Assembly (NCBI GenBank): GCA_039090855.1
Contig: CM077022.1
Location: 75,106,971-75,170,970 of the forward strand
Direction of reading: 5' to 3'
DNA from: Macrothele yani
Lineage: Eukaryota; Arthropoda; Arachnida; Araneae; Macrothelidae
Length of the DNA: 64,000 bases
The notes under the pieces are model-generated. The model was not told the DNA's origin and ran no database searches. It worked only from the letters and a program-made list of their open reading frames with translations. The position numbers and the translations under genes are program-made. This document shows, one piece after another, positions 11,778 through 23,464 of the stretch; the stretch's first letter is position 1, and the number at the start of each line of letters is the position of its first letter.

Positions 11778-11984
11778 TTTTCTGTTTTGTTTTGTTTGGG
11801 GGTTTTAATGACCACTGTGAGTAACTCAATGGACTATAAGTAAGTCCCATCTCTAATTTAGTATCACTGATTCCTGGGAAAGGACAGGGCCATACACAAC
11901 ATCCATGCCTCACACAGATTCGAACTCGCGCCCATCTCGAATGAATGACAAGCCAGTGCTTAGACCACTGCGCCACCAGAGCAG
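11778..11984 (-). mobile_element. tRNA-derived SINE, copy 1
   Basis: Read on the minus strand, an A-box (TGGCGCAGTGGTCTAAGC) and a B-box (GAGTTCGAATCTG) have the spacing of a tRNA-like Pol III promoter. A tail of GGCATGGATGTTGTGT..., a block with CCCAGGAATCAGTG, and an A-rich 3' end (T-rich on the plus strand) follow. It is flanked by 14 bp target repeats, TTACACTCTGCCAT (11764-11777) and TTACACACTGCCAT (11985-11998), with one mismatch. The same family occurs at 33131-33352, 46991-47200 and 57455-57680. Confidence 0.85.
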
Positions 11985-11998
11985 TTACACACTGCCAT

Positions 11999-14839
11999 CC
12001 ACTTCTGAAATTTGCTATTTACAATCCTAATGGTATTGAAAACTGAAAAGGTAGCACACATCTTGACAGCACATGTACATCAAACATATTCATGAAATAA
12101 AAAAACTGAACTAGCTAGAAACTCAGAATCGGTCTTGAAGTTATTAAAATAATGGTGGCAATAGACAAAAACTACAGACATTTCATTCTGTTAAGTTTTC
12201 TGATTTAGTGCTCACACTTGATGAAGAAATAAATCCCCTCTTATCTAACTTTGGAAAGAAGTTTGGATTTATGACAGACTTCCACTATATAGTTTTATCA
12301 TCCATTCTTTTTCAGGACTCTACACTTCGTAAATACAGTGAGGTGACTGTAATTAAGTTTTAAAAATAATATTAGAAATCAAGAAATGGTAGAAGGGAAA
12401 ATATCCTTCAAAAATACACACAAAAGGTATGCCATGGAGTCAAAATCACTCAATTCTAGTTATGAATTCCCATTGTGTATTTGACTATAGGAAAGAAGAC
12501 TGCCACTCGAGGCTCACTATACAGGCAGAATTCCATTACAATGTATTTTGAGATAAAAATTTGTGGCATAACTTTTATGCCAAAAATTATGTCTGTCTAG
12601 ATGTTCCAAATAGACATACATACTAAATCATTTTAAAATAGATTAACTTAATGAAAAAAATAATTGCAAAATATTAGTATAGCAAACATGATTTTTTTTT
12701 TTTAGTAACAACAGTACATGTGACATGCAGGCACCTCAATGAGTTAGAAGCATTTTTAGTATCTACAAGAGTTGGATTTACATTGTAATGGAGACTGTCT
12801 CAAGATGAAGAATAACATAACATTATTTCACTGAGATTTTTTATTTCTGTAATACATTCGGTTTCCTGTAGTCCATAGCAGACCAACAATCTTCATAGTA
12901 ACTATGGAAAATCCATACCACTTTGGAGTGTCCGAAACTTCTCCAAAACAATGCTGTCAGGGCACATGACAAAGTTTTTCCAACGAAGCTTGTTGGTCAC
13001 CAAATCAGAGAACCAAGTGCAAGTCAACTGGAAATTGTGAATTTTGGGGGTAGGGTTCTTTTGTCTGCTAAATGACCAGTGGTGGAAAACATGGAAAAAA
13101 GTCCAAAGCACAATAATTTCCACAAGTCCAATTTTTTTCCCAGGAGTATGATGGAGAAAAAGCCCATTTAAGGAGTTCCCCTTAAATTCCAGGAGGCATA
13201 CTAAACCCTGTTTCAAATAATAATCATGCTAAAGAAATGTCTTTGGATTTAGTGTTCTAAATGTTCTTTACGTAAACTAAAAAGACATGTTTTGTTTCAT
13301 CACATTATTATAATATGACAGATCTTCAATGTAGCTATTTTACCAACTATTTCCCCTGAGACAGTAAAAACATTTTTGTCTACTAAATCATTAGCCGATA
13401 AGGAACAGCACAAAAACACACGTCTGGAGTATTATTTTTTCAAAAACACTACCAATGCAAATGGGTCAGTAAACACTTTAACCTACTGAGAAATTTCATC
13501 AGAAATGAAAGCTTTGCTGGCAAGGTGTGAGCATAAATAACAGGCAGGTGCATTACAAGTGTGTTATCATAACACTAACTATTTGTTAACACTGGCCATA
13601 AAATATGTTTCAATTCATTGAATGCACATGATGAAGAAAACCCAGTAGCTTTAAACAAAATATCATACAACATATAAATTTCAAACACAGTAAAAAAAAA
13701 AAAAAAAAAGATAACGAAAAGAACCATTTTTGAAAAATAAAAGGAATGTTAGTGGATGGAAAAAAGCTGTCATAATATGAGCCACTTGAACCTAAGTGCT
13801 CCAGCTCAACAAATCTCCGTTTTTTTTAACAAATCTGCCAACGCTTTTAACCTGAAAATTATGACAGATTATTGTTGGCATTTCTTACACAGAACTGCAT
13901 TACAATCATAATTTTCAAACTCTTGCAAACATTCTTCAATGTTTATTGGGTGGTTTTGCAAACTGCTCCTATTCTTCAATTCATGAACTATTGCTTTAAG
14001 TCAATTTTAACCCTTTACCCAGCTGGAACAAATTAACTTGGGGTTAGCAAAATGGTGTAAAATCTGCTTGAAAGAATATACTCGCTGTTGAAGAAGTAGG
14101 CCAAATATGAATGGAACGAGTGAACCTGCAAATCAGAAAGTGTTACTTTCCTCTTAGACTTTGTTATTCAAAGTGATCATTTAGAAGGATGATCAACACT
14201 CATTTTTTCTGAGTGATTACCTGCTGAAAGGGTTACAACAATTGCAAGAAACCTAAGAAAAGAGAGATGTTTTAGTTATTTGTTTCTACTCAGTAGCATG
14301 TCTCTATCAGGAAGACTATACTTCCCCATTATACCTACGTCATGGAGCACAGAATAAAGGACTAAAAGTGAGCAATTCTCACCAGTGGCAGGTTTAAGGT
14401 CAGTACTGATGATATGGTGGGGGGGGGGATTGCTTTGCTGCAGTTTTTGCAAAACCCTGCCACTATGCAAACATAAGTTTAAGGAGTGCAGAAAAATTTG
14501 GGCATCAATTAGTTCAGGTACATTGGCTACTTAAAGGGTTAATGTCCACCTGCCCAGTACTACTTCTCTGCCTTTATTCCTCTACTTGAATCAACTGCAA
14601 GCAATTTGCATTAAAATAAAAAGCTATAATTTTCTACTTATTCTAAATTAATCAAGAACATTAAAACAAAAGGCATTTTTTCAACCTTCTGTGCAAAGGC
14701 ATTAGCTGCCCTTCAAAACCATCTACACATAAAGATGACAAACATTCTGAGACTTACACATGCCATAAAAGCCTGCAATACACAGCAACAAAATATTATC
14801 CACATTTCTAAAGCTAACATAAAAATAAGACCAAATTAC
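11999..14839. other. Intronic sequence without a recognised gene
   Basis: AT-rich, with no exon or transposon gene that I can support. The stretch 12880-13250 shares a block (TTAAATTCCAGGAGGC, next to a TTAAGGAGTT-like motif) with 36330-36375, so it is probably part of an unnamed interspersed repeat. An A18 run lies near 13691-13708 and a G9 run near 14421. Confidence 0.5.
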
Positions 14840-14933
14840 CTTTGCTTGGTTTATCATCTGTTGTATTTGCCAACATTGGTGCAATTAAAACGTGCATACA
14901 ATGTTTGTAGAAGTAATTCAAAAAGTCAGATTT
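14840..14933 (-). CDS. PPP4R3: Internal exon of protein phosphatase 4 regulatory subunit 3 (fourth in window)
   Basis: On the minus strand 94 bp encode [19 protein letters not shown], then [12 protein letters not shown] and one base of the next codon. A CTCTCTCCACAG acceptor precedes it and GTAATTT follows as donor. The family reads K(S/T)(D/E)[26 protein letters not shown] at this position, so the match is close. The exon ends in phase 1, so the following exon must begin by completing an Asp codon (DYQTAQLL in the family). I searched the 14.8 kb to the left edge by eye and did not find it, so the last visible intron is probably longer than that. Confidence 0.9.
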
Positions 14934-15530
14934 CTGTGGAGAGAGAAACATTATTGAAACATAAACACAACACACACTTTAGTACATCTATCAAAACTAC
15001 TTAGGATATTCAACTAACTGTGACATGATTATTATCCCCTCTTTATCGGTGGATTGTCTTTGAAATACGCATCAAGACACATGGTCAAGCAAAATATGCT
15101 TATTAGCAGTAAATGAAATAAGCATATCATATTTTCCCAAATATAAGACAATCCCCCAAAATTATACAGACTTTGAAGGGAAAAGTATGTCTTAGACTTA
15201 TAGGTCCACATCAATCTAATTTTTAAACAAGACCACAAATGCAAATTACAAAAAAAAAAAAAAAAAAAAAAATCCAATTTGTTTTTAATGTAAAAGTTCC
15301 ATTTATAGCAGAGAATGTAACATTACCTAGGATTACAATTCTGTCAGCATCAGAAACTTAAGTGTCAATTTCATTAAGTCACTATCACTCTCACTCTGAC
15401 TTGATAATTCTGGTGGTTCACAGTAATAATCTTCCCATAGTACATAGTCTTAGGTTCAATCTAATATGTTCAATAAGCAGTACTTCTTGAAGACATGCAC
15501 TATTGCCACCAAAAAAAATTAAATTAAATA

Positions 15531-16844
15531 CACAGGGCAAGTTGAAAGTTTTGCAATGTTTGCATAAACGCATATGATGCGGTGGGTATGCCACGTGTTT
15601 AAACTAGTTCAACTCGCACACTGCAATCAGTCGAAAGGGATATAAAGTGGTAGTCGTTGCTGTGAACAGCATTGTATGTTGTCGTTCTGTCTGTGGTTGG
15701 GACGCCTAAAAGATGAACAGTCACAACCGGCTAATTAGGGAACTTTTGCTTTAAGAGTTTGAACTCGGCCATAACACTGCTTAAGCAACATGAAACATTT
15801 GTCATGCGAAAGGGGAAGGTTCCGTGGAACACAGCATAGCAACCAGATGGTTCCAGAAATTTCGCTCAGGTGACAGAAACCTTGACGACCAGCAAAGGTC
15901 AGGTAGGCCGTGAACTGTGGATTCGGAGGGCGTGTGCCAGGCCGTGAACTGTGGATTCGGAGGCCCTGTGCCAGGCCGTAGAGGCAAATCCAACAGCCAG
16001 CACTCTGAAATTATCAGGCGATCTGGGCATATCACATACCGCCATGGTTCGTCACCTTCAGGACCTTAGCAAGATCTACAGGAGCTGCTGCATTGTCCCT
16101 CACGAACTGACGCCAGCTGAAGCAAACCGCCGAGTGGAAGTGTGCACGAAACTCCAAGAAAACCAGAGCAATGTACGTTTCATCAAGAGTATTGTTACGT
16201 GCGATGAAAAGTGGGTTTATTTCTGTAACCCTAACACACAACAGCAGTGGCTGAGGCTGGGTCAGCTTCCTTAACCTATTGCCAAACGTGGGCGCTTCGA
16301 GCGCAAGGTGATGCCCTGCGTCTGGTGGAATTTTGAGGGTATAATCCATTACGAATTTGTTCCAGACGGTCAGGCTATCAGCGCCAACCTCTATTCTGAA
16401 CAACTGGAGCGAATGTATGCCGTTTTGGAGAAGTACCTGGCACTGGTGAACAGAAAGCATGCTCTTCTACCACAGGATGTTCGGCCTCATACCACGCGAA
16501 CGACCCGGGCGAAACTCCAGAAACTTGAGGGCATCAAACTGATGCTACACCCAGCATCAAGTCCGGACCTTGTCCCTTCGGATTATTACATGTTCCAGTC
16601 CATGTCCCACTTCCTTCATGGGCAGCACTTGAACAACCCGGAGGAGGTGGCAGCTGAGGTGAAGGAGTTCTTCGCCTTGAAGGACAAGAATTGGTACCGT
16701 CGCGGAATCAAAGAACTGGCAGACCGATGGCTAAAGACGGTGCCACACGATGGCCTATACTTTCAATGCTAGTCAGCTTTCGTCATAAAGGTACATACGA
16801 AGACGAAGTGATCCAAATATTGCAAAACTTTCGTCTCACCCCTG
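15531..16844 (+). mobile_element. mariner element, full length (1.31 kb), nested in the pogo relic
   Basis: TA dinucleotides flank it at 15529-15530 and 16845-16846. The TIRs share AAAGTTTTGCAAT and begin CAGGG on both sides. The length is typical of mariner. It lies in opposite orientation to the surrounding pogo relic, whose coding parts resume on both sides. Confidence 0.85.
15713..16772 (+). pseudogene. mariner transposase (DD34D), disrupted
   Basis: It starts MNSHNRLIRELLL and meets a stop almost at once. Then come HSIATRWFQKFRSGDRNLDD, a helix-turn-helix block (LKLSGDLGISHTAMVRHLQD), VTCDEKWVYF (first Asp), LPQDVRPHTT (second Asp; the usual DN is DV) and SSPDLVPSDYYMF (third Asp). It ends VPHDGLYFQC at 16772. 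A 34 bp tandem duplication (15905-15938, 15939-15972) shifts the frame between the N-terminal helices and the core, and a stop interrupts at about 16274. All three catalytic Asp codons survive, but the gene as read cannot make the whole protein. Confidence 0.85.
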
Positions 16845-17029
16845 TAACAATACACACAGAATTCCAAGACCCTATAAGGTTTTTGAAACACGCTGCACAC
16901 AAAGTCTGTGGAAATTGTCACTGACACCCATAATGTACCTGACAGATTGTGATGCCTCACGCTGTCTTTATCTGCTAATCCAGTAATGCCTTAAAAGGTT
17001 TCTTAACTTTGCCAGTAGGGGTTGGGGGG

Positions 17030-18020
17030 GGGGGCTGTTGCCATTCAGCAATCATTCCTCAAAAAAGCATCTAAGGTGGTTCTTAATCAGCTTGTTGACG
17101 GCAACGTCAAGGACCAGCAGCTGGGAGATCATACCTCTTGGCATGATCACCAAATCTATTTTCTCATCTCCAAAATTACCTACTTCACTTTCAATTTCAG
17201 GTGCCCCTTAAATGCATCTACAGATAGCAGACCTCAGTTTATCAGTACACCTTGTAGAATTTTCCACACTAATTTCAGCCATTGCAGCACGAATTCAGAG
17301 GTCATCCAGCCTTTTGCATAACATCTTAAGGTGTTTTCATCTTGTAGCCTCTCTTTAGGCAAATTCTTCCTTTAGTTTCTCATTCCCAGTGTTCTTGACT
17401 AAAACGGATTTGGCATCAATTTTATCCACTGCCATGCTGTAAAGCATACTGAAATATATGAGTGTTTTATTAGTATTTCCTCTTTTATACAGCAAATCAT
17501 TATGTTGCTGACAAAGACGAATGGTGATCCTCTGATATTCCACTCATTTTTCTTTGAAGTCATTAGGAATCTTCTGTGCTAGTGAAGTTCTTCTATGAAG
17601 TACTACGCCGTACTTCTGCATAAATCTGAGAATACATCCTATGCTGGCCTTAAACTGCTGCCGCAGAATCTTGCATAGCGACACTTCTTCCAATGCTTCA
17701 TTTTTACCGTTTTCCATGAGATAGGCAAGTCTTTTCATCCATTTGTCACCCATAGAACAATATTCTCCAATTTGTTAAAATGCTTTTTAGTCCTTGAAAT
17801 GCCTCATGTGATGAATGGCAGTGTTTAGTATATCCTTAGAATTTCTCTGACAAAGGACGTTGGTTTCAATTATACCATATGTTCTGGCTGCAGTGCAGTT
17901 GTGGCTTCCCTTTGCATATCTAACCACCATAAGTTTAAAATTAGAATCATAACTATGGTGCATCAATTTTGATAATTGCATTACTATAGCAGCTCTTCTC
18001 TCAATGTGATCTACCATGCC
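17030..18020 (-). pseudogene. pogo/Tigger-type DDE transposase remnant
   Basis: From 18023 on the minus strand: HSYDSNFKLMVVRYAKGSHN, with ARTYGIIETNV (the N-terminal psq/CENP-B-like helix-turn-helix); FKASIGCILRFMQKYGVVLH and RRTSLAQKIPNDFKEK (second DNA-binding helix region); then DAKSVLVKNTGNEK (DDE core). Near 17040-17150 comes IDLVMIPRGMISQLLVLDVA with VNKLIKNHLR, the hallmark of pogo-type transposases. At least three frame breaks and internal loss of core sequence make it inactive. Confidence 0.75.
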
Positions 18021-18030
18021 CAAAATATGG

Positions 18031-18650
18031 AATTAATATTTTTTTAGATGCATTAACACTCCCTCTCGTGTTCACTGCTAGAGAACAATTGATCAAGTGC
18101 CCTTAAGGCAAGGCAGAGGCACACCTTCCAAAATATTGACTGTGGTGTACTACTATTGCTTACATAAAAACATTGAGCCTGACATTTTTTTTTTCTAATA
18201 TCTGAATATAACATGGTTTTTTGGAAGGACTAAATGCAGAAAAATACCTTGTTTTTTATTCATGTAAATATGGTAACACATTAAAAAAAAAGCAATGGTT
18301 ATATAATAAGTGTGAAACATTATTCCTTGTACTATAAATAACTTGAAAGCACCACTACCACAATACAAATTCATCAATTTGCAAAACCAGAACTACAGAC
18401 TTCACACATTAATTTTATTTATGATATTAACTACCACCTAAATTTCCTATGCACAATGATTTTTTAGGTTTTGAAACATTTGATGTCACAGGTAGTTGAA
18501 TACAACAAAAAATGTAACACATACATAGCCAAATAACAAAGTTAAACTCAATGAGCAAGAAAAAAACTAAGGAAAAACTATAGCACAACTAATGAAAGTA
18601 TCAGTAAATGTTTCTTTTTCTATTCTATCTTTTATATATATATATATATA
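18031..18650. other. AT-rich intron, no gene seen
   Basis: This holds only AT-rich sequence. It ends in a (TA)n microsatellite at about 18633-18650 that abuts the left arm of the palindrome. Confidence 0.6.
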
Positions 18651-20336
18651 TTCTATAAAGAAGATACCTAAGCAAAAAAATACATATATAATTTTGACTC
18701 ACACCTAGTACAACATAGAAAAGGTTATGTATCTACCTGTGTGAATAAAAAGGAGAAAAGATAAAAAAATAAAATAAAACAACTGAATGTAGAAGGTGTC
18801 GAGAATACTGAGCCTTGGCTTTATCAAGGACCAGCAAAAACTCTGCATTTTCTCACTTCTACAAAGACCTAGTTGGAAATGGGTTTCTGCAAGGCCATAG
18901 ATGCAAGTAACATTCCCACCTAAAATAGTTTAAAAAATATATATATAAGTCATGTCCTCCGTAGAGTAGCATGACCTAGCACTAGTTAACAATTTCGCTT
19001 GCATCCATTAACCTTCATGGCCCGACCCATGCTCTTCATCTGTTACTATTAAACAGAGAGAAGAAGATTAAAGAGAACTCAAGCTGTGAGAGTGACATAA
19101 TAAATAGAAATGATTTTCAGCTATAACGAAATTCCAAGTTCGTTTGAGAGAGAATTTAAACCTGAAAAACAATGCAAAAGAAATCCAAATTTTACATTGC
19201 AATTAAAAAAGGAAATGTTAATTTATAACGAACAGATTTTTGAAAGAAAACTTGAGTCTAAAACCCCCTACTCTACAACTTATGACAGCACGAAAACGAG
19301 AATAAGTTAAAGATAATAATTAACTAAAGAAAACTTTGTGAAAGTTATATACCTTAAACAGTTAGTTGCAATATGTACAAAGTATTTCAGCAGTGCTTTA
19401 AGTGCATAATTAATTAGTTATTAAGAACTTTACTACTTTGAAAAAACAGCGCATAGACAGCGCATAGAAAAGGAACAAGCTTAGCCATCTTCTGTTCCTA
19501 GGTACCCCAAAAGACGCTCAAAGTTACAAAGAAAAGTAAGAGTTAAAACCCGCATAAATGTTAACAGACAAACCAATGCTTAAAAGCTGAAAAGCTAAAA
19601 AACGACAGAGAAAAGGTACACAAAGTACAAACATTGAACTTATAAAACCTAGAACCCAAAAACAAGGAAGAGAGCTTACCTCTTGTGTGACAAAAACTTT
19701 TCTCCTCACAAGAGGAGAACATGGCTGACCTCTTCCGCCACTCCCTAGACAGCTGGGGGGCAGTGAGGGTGGGGCTGAAGGCCTCCTCATACAGCAAGAA
19801 ACCAACGCGCGGAGATTTTAACCAGAGAAAAAAATATATAAACTTAAGACTGTGGATCTGTATGATCAGAATGAGCAGAATTAACTCTCCAGAATACATG
19901 AGAAATATTATAAAATACACGAGCAGTTTATTTAATAATCTTTGCATGTATTAAATCACCTTAGTGAGCTTCTATAGATTAATCAGAATCTTATTAATTT
20001 TAATGTTGGTTTTACTATTTTTAGTATAGCTATCCTAGTGATGAATAACTAGTTTTCTTTTTTATTTGTTTTTATTTTCTTTTATAAACAGATTTTTAAG
20101 CTTTTTTTGTGATTTTGTTTATATTTAATTTTTTGTTTTAATAGGACCGTCATATCCATAGCACTAAGGTTCCTTTAGGTAGTTAACAGGCATCCTCTAG
20201 CCAACTTCCTTACGGCTTTGATTGGTCAGAATCATATTATTAACTGTAGAAAATTAAAGCAGATCTGCCAACCTTACTCTATTATTCAGAATAATTTTTT
20301 CTTAAAGTTCTTTTGATGAAAGAAGAAGGAATTTCG
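18651..20336. repeat. Left arm of 1.68 kb inverted repeat
   Basis: Inverse copy of 21444-23125. It contains the RT C-terminal codons at its inner end. A short plus-strand open stretch (19110-19310) recurs as a minus-strand frame at 22473-22667, so it is a repeat of the same DNA rather than two genes. I could not assign the open stretch a function. Confidence 0.9.
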
Positions 20337-21443
20337 TTCTCTAGAAAACTTTCTAATAGTATATTAATGTGGTAATTGAAATCCAAATTGTTGCTGCAAA
20401 TTCTTGAAATTCTTAGGACCTGAGAAATTAGTACATTCTCAATTACTTTGGTTGAAATGTTATTATTCCAGTGTAGATATTTAATTACTTTGAAAGGAAA
20501 ATTAACTCTTTTATCAAAGAGGCTAATAGATGGGTTACCTCTGTTGAGCTTAATGCTTAAGTCTAGGAACTCAAGTTCCTGATTACTGTGGTTGGTTTTA
20601 CATAAGTTAAGAGAGCTAGGATAGATATTATCAAAATCACTCTCTATAACTTCTGAATTATTGATACACAGCAGATCATCAATATATCTAAAAGTGTAAA
20701 GGTAGTTATCTGAGCAGGTGGGGTGATTTTTAATGAATTTATATTCCTTAAAGAACAGGAATAGATTAGCGATATTTGTGGACGTTGATGTTCCCATTGG
20801 AATACCGTTCACTTGCTTATAGAGAGTATTATTATATAAGATATGGTTATTTTTTATGCAGCAATTGAGATAAGAGTTCCAAGTTCCTACATCAACAAAT
20901 TGGTTAAGTTTAAATTCTGCATACAGCTCTTTAAAGGTAGTGATTATATCTGATAGAGGCAGATTAGTATATAGGTTTTCAAAATCATAACTATTAATAT
21001 CTAGGGGACAAACTTTGAGTATAGTAGAAATTACTTCTGCATTATTATTAATTATCCAAAAATCTCTGTACATCCAGTTAGAACAGTTTCTAATGTGTTT
21101 CAAAACCTTCTTTAAGACATCTTCAAAAGCAAGATCTATTTTCTTTTTATGACTCCTTACTCCACTAGCTATGAACCTGAACTTCACAGGATCCTTATGA
21201 AACTTAACCGTTGCAAAAAGAAATGGAAATTCAGGCCCATATCTTCTAGTTTGTGGAATTTTAAGTTTCTTGAAGAATGCCTTAAACCGATTTTCTAACT
21301 GCTTGGTAGAATAACTTACGGGCTCGTATGTTACTCTATTATTGAGTTCCATAGTTAACAATTCAAAATAGAACTTCTTACAGATAATTGCAAAATTATT
21401 GATAGCTTTATCCGTAGTGGTAAAAATAAATTGGTCTTGTAGA
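20282..21443 (-). CDS. Reverse transcriptase, Penelope-like, 5'-truncated but open
   Basis: It is open from the palindrome junction (LQDQFIFTTTDKAINNFAII...) to a TAA at 20282-20284. The nearest Met codon gives MELNNRV at about 21352, but the true start is missing. RT motifs in order are: finger region with PFLFATVKFHKDPVKFRFI; motif A, INSYDFENLYTNLP (Asp); motif B, GIPMGTSTSTNIANLF; motif C, FRYIDDLLCINN with the YxDD pair; then LELFLDLSIKLN-type and thumb blocks. It ends SSFIKRTLRKNYSE. No GIY-YIG endonuclease follows, which is unlike canonical Penelope elements. Absence of stops over about 385 codons suggests a young insertion. Another RT class related to telomerase-like RTs is possible. 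Confidence 0.75.
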
Positions 21444-23125
21444 CGAAATTCCTTCTTCTTTCATCAAAAGAACTTTAAGAAAAATTATTCTGAATAATAG
21501 AGTAAGGTTGGCAGATCTGCTTTAATTTTCTACAGTTAATAATATGATTCTGACCAATCAAAGCCGTAAGGAAGTTGGCTAGAGGATGCCTGTTAACTAC
21601 CTAAAGGAACCTTAGTGCTATGGATATGACGGTCCTATTAAAACAAAAAATTAAATATAAACAAAATCACAAAAAAAGCTTAAAAATCTGTTTATAAAAG
21701 AAAATAAAAACAAATAAAAAAGAAAACTAGTTATTCATCACTAGGATAGCTATACTAAAAATAGTAAAACCAACATTAAAATTAATAAGATTCTGATTAA
21801 TCTATAGAAGCTCACTAAGGTGATTTAATACATGCAAAGATTATTAAATAAACTGCTCGTGTATTTTATAATATTTCTCATGTATTCTGGAGAGTTAATT
21901 CTGCTCATTCTGATCATACAGATCCACAGTCTTAAGTTTATATATTTTTTTCTCTGGTTAAAATCTCCGCGCGTTGGTTTCTTGCTGTATGAGGAGGCCT
22001 TCAGCCCCACCCTCACTGCCCCCCAGCGTCTAGGGAGTGGCGGAAGAGGTCAGCCATGTTCTCCTCTTGTGAGGAGAAAAGTTTTTGTCACACAAGAGGT
22101 AAGCTCTCTTCCTTGTTTTTGGGTTCTAGGTTTTATAAGTTCAATGTTTGTACTTTGTGTACCTTTTCTCTGTCGTTTTTTAGCTTTTCAGCTTTTAAGC
22201 ATTGGTTTGTCTGTTAACATTTATGCGGGTTTTAACTCTTACTTTTCTTTGTAACTTTGAGCGTCTTTTGGGGTACCTAGGAACAGAAGATGGCTAAGCT
22301 TGTTCCTTTTCTATGCGCTGTCTATGCGCTGTTTTTTCAAAGTAGTAAAGTTCTTAATAACTAATTAATTATGCACTTAAAGCACTGCTGAAATACTTTG
22401 TACATATTGCAACTAACTGTTTAAGGTATATAACTTTCACAAAGTTTTCTTTAGTTAATTATTATCTTTAACTTATTCTCGTTTTCGTGCTGTCATAAGT
22501 TGTAGAGTAGGGGTTTTAGACTCAAGTTTTCTTTCAAAAATCTGTTCGTTATAAATTAACATTTCCTTTTTTAATTGCAATGTAAAATTTGGATTTCTTT
22601 TGCATTGTTTTTCAGGTTTAAATTCTCTCTCAAACGAACTTGGAATTTCGTTATAGCTGAAAATCATTTCTATTTATTATGTCACTCTCACAGCTTGAGT
22701 TCTCTTTAATCTTCTTCTCTCTGTTTAATAGTAACAGATGAAGAGCATGGGTCGGGCCATGAAGGTTAATGGATGCAAGCGAAATTGTTAACTAGTGCTA
22801 GGTCATGCTACTCTACGGAGGACATGACTTATATATATATTTTTTAAACTATTTTAGGTGGGAATGTTACTTGCATCTATGGCCTTGCAGAAACCCATTT
22901 CCAACTAGGTCTTTGTAGAAGTGAGAAAATGCAGAGTTTTTGCTGGTCCTTGATAAAGCCAAGGCTCAGTATTCTCGACACCTTCTACATTCAGTTGTTT
23001 TATTTTATTTTTTTATCTTTTCTCCTTTTATTCACACAGGTAGATACATAACCTTTTCTATGTTGTACTAGGTGTGAGTCAAAATTATATATGTATTTTT
23101 TTGCTTAGGTATCTTCTTTATAGAA
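21444..23125. repeat. Right arm of 1.68 kb inverted repeat
   Basis: Inverse copy of 18651-20336. It includes the hairpin CTCCTCTTGTGAGGAG near 22060. The inner end repeats the last coding codons of the reverse transcriptase in opposite orientation. The outer end ends CTTTATAGAA at 23125. Confidence 0.9.
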
Positions 23126-23246
23126 TGTGAATTCTGAATTTTCAAAACTGCTGCGTTGCGCGTTTTGATTTTCAGGTTATTTTGCACCCTTCGTGTTAAA
23201 TTCTAAAATTTTTTCCTTAGTCTTCAGTTTTGCTCTTAAGTATATA

Positions 23247-23357
23247 TATATATATATATGCATGTACAGGACATATTACATCAATACCTATCTCAAATAC
23301 TTTTGCAATGTACAGGTTATATTACATTAACACCTATCTCAAATACCGATCAAAGAA
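23247..23357. repeat. (TA)n tract and a 46 bp unit repeated twice
   Basis: A TATATA tract at about 23240-23260 is followed by two copies of a 46 bp unit starting GTACAGG at 23266 and 23312. Each contains ATTACAT(C/T)AA.ACCTATCTCAAATAC. Confidence 0.75.
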
Positions 23358-23464
23358 CAAAAAAGCTGAACATTTTAAAAGGGAGAAAAATCAAAACATG
23401 TGACAAGAAACTGTGAATATAATGCAGCATGAGCAAGATGCAATTGTTCATTGTAATTTACTTA

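Larger units (their letters stand above)
1..14839 (-). other. PPP4R3 sequence downstream of the last visible exon, presumed intron
   Basis: After the donor of the 14840-14933 exon, no sequence matching the next expected part of the protein (a helix-rich segment beginning DYQTAQLL in relatives) was seen. The stretch holds the nested hAT/Tc1 stack, a Tc1 relic and a SINE. It is inferred to be intron. It could also contain exons too diverged to recognise. Confidence 0.55.
15130..18030 (-). mobile_element. pogo/Tigger-like element relic, split by a mariner
   Basis: The transposase remnants at 17030-18020 and an acidic tail at 15380-15470 lie on the minus strand on either side of the mariner at 15531-16844. 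The stretch 15130-15170 (ATTTTCCCAAATATAAGACA) resembles the 'TTCCCGAATATAAGACG' end often seen with pogo-type elements. The exact termini are not resolved. Assigning the tail (an EPPELSSQSESDSD-like acidic stretch) to this element is inference. Confidence 0.55.
18651..23125. mobile_element. 4.5 kb palindromic insertion carrying a Penelope-type reverse transcriptase
   Basis: The left arm (18651-20336) and right arm (21444-23125) are inverse copies of about 1.68 kb. In the stretches I compared they differ only by small indels: for example CAGCTGTCTAGG against CAGCGTCTAGG, and one A in a homopolymer near 18750. The 1.1 kb spacer holds the body of a minus-strand reverse transcriptase whose last 17 codons or so lie inside the left arm. 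The simplest reading is two copies of one element joined head to head: a minus-strand copy truncated within the RT N-terminus (18651-21443), and a plus-strand copy truncated to its last codons and 3' region (21444-23125). No target-site repeat is evident. Confidence 0.65.

Noticed and set aside
12902..13216. 104-codon minus-strand frame
   Set aside because: No domain, and part of its sequence recurs at 36330-36375, so it is more likely part of a non-coding repeat.
19110..22667. Two identical small genes (19110-19310 plus, 22473-22667 minus)
   Set aside because: They are the same open stretch in the two arms of the palindrome, antisense to the RT copy, with no recognisable domain.
18651..23125. 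Interpretation as a bacterial retron or group II intron because of the reverse transcriptase
   Set aside because: Spliced eukaryotic exons flank the region and the RT motifs (GIPMGTS, RYIDD, no maturase domain) fit a eukaryotic retroelement.
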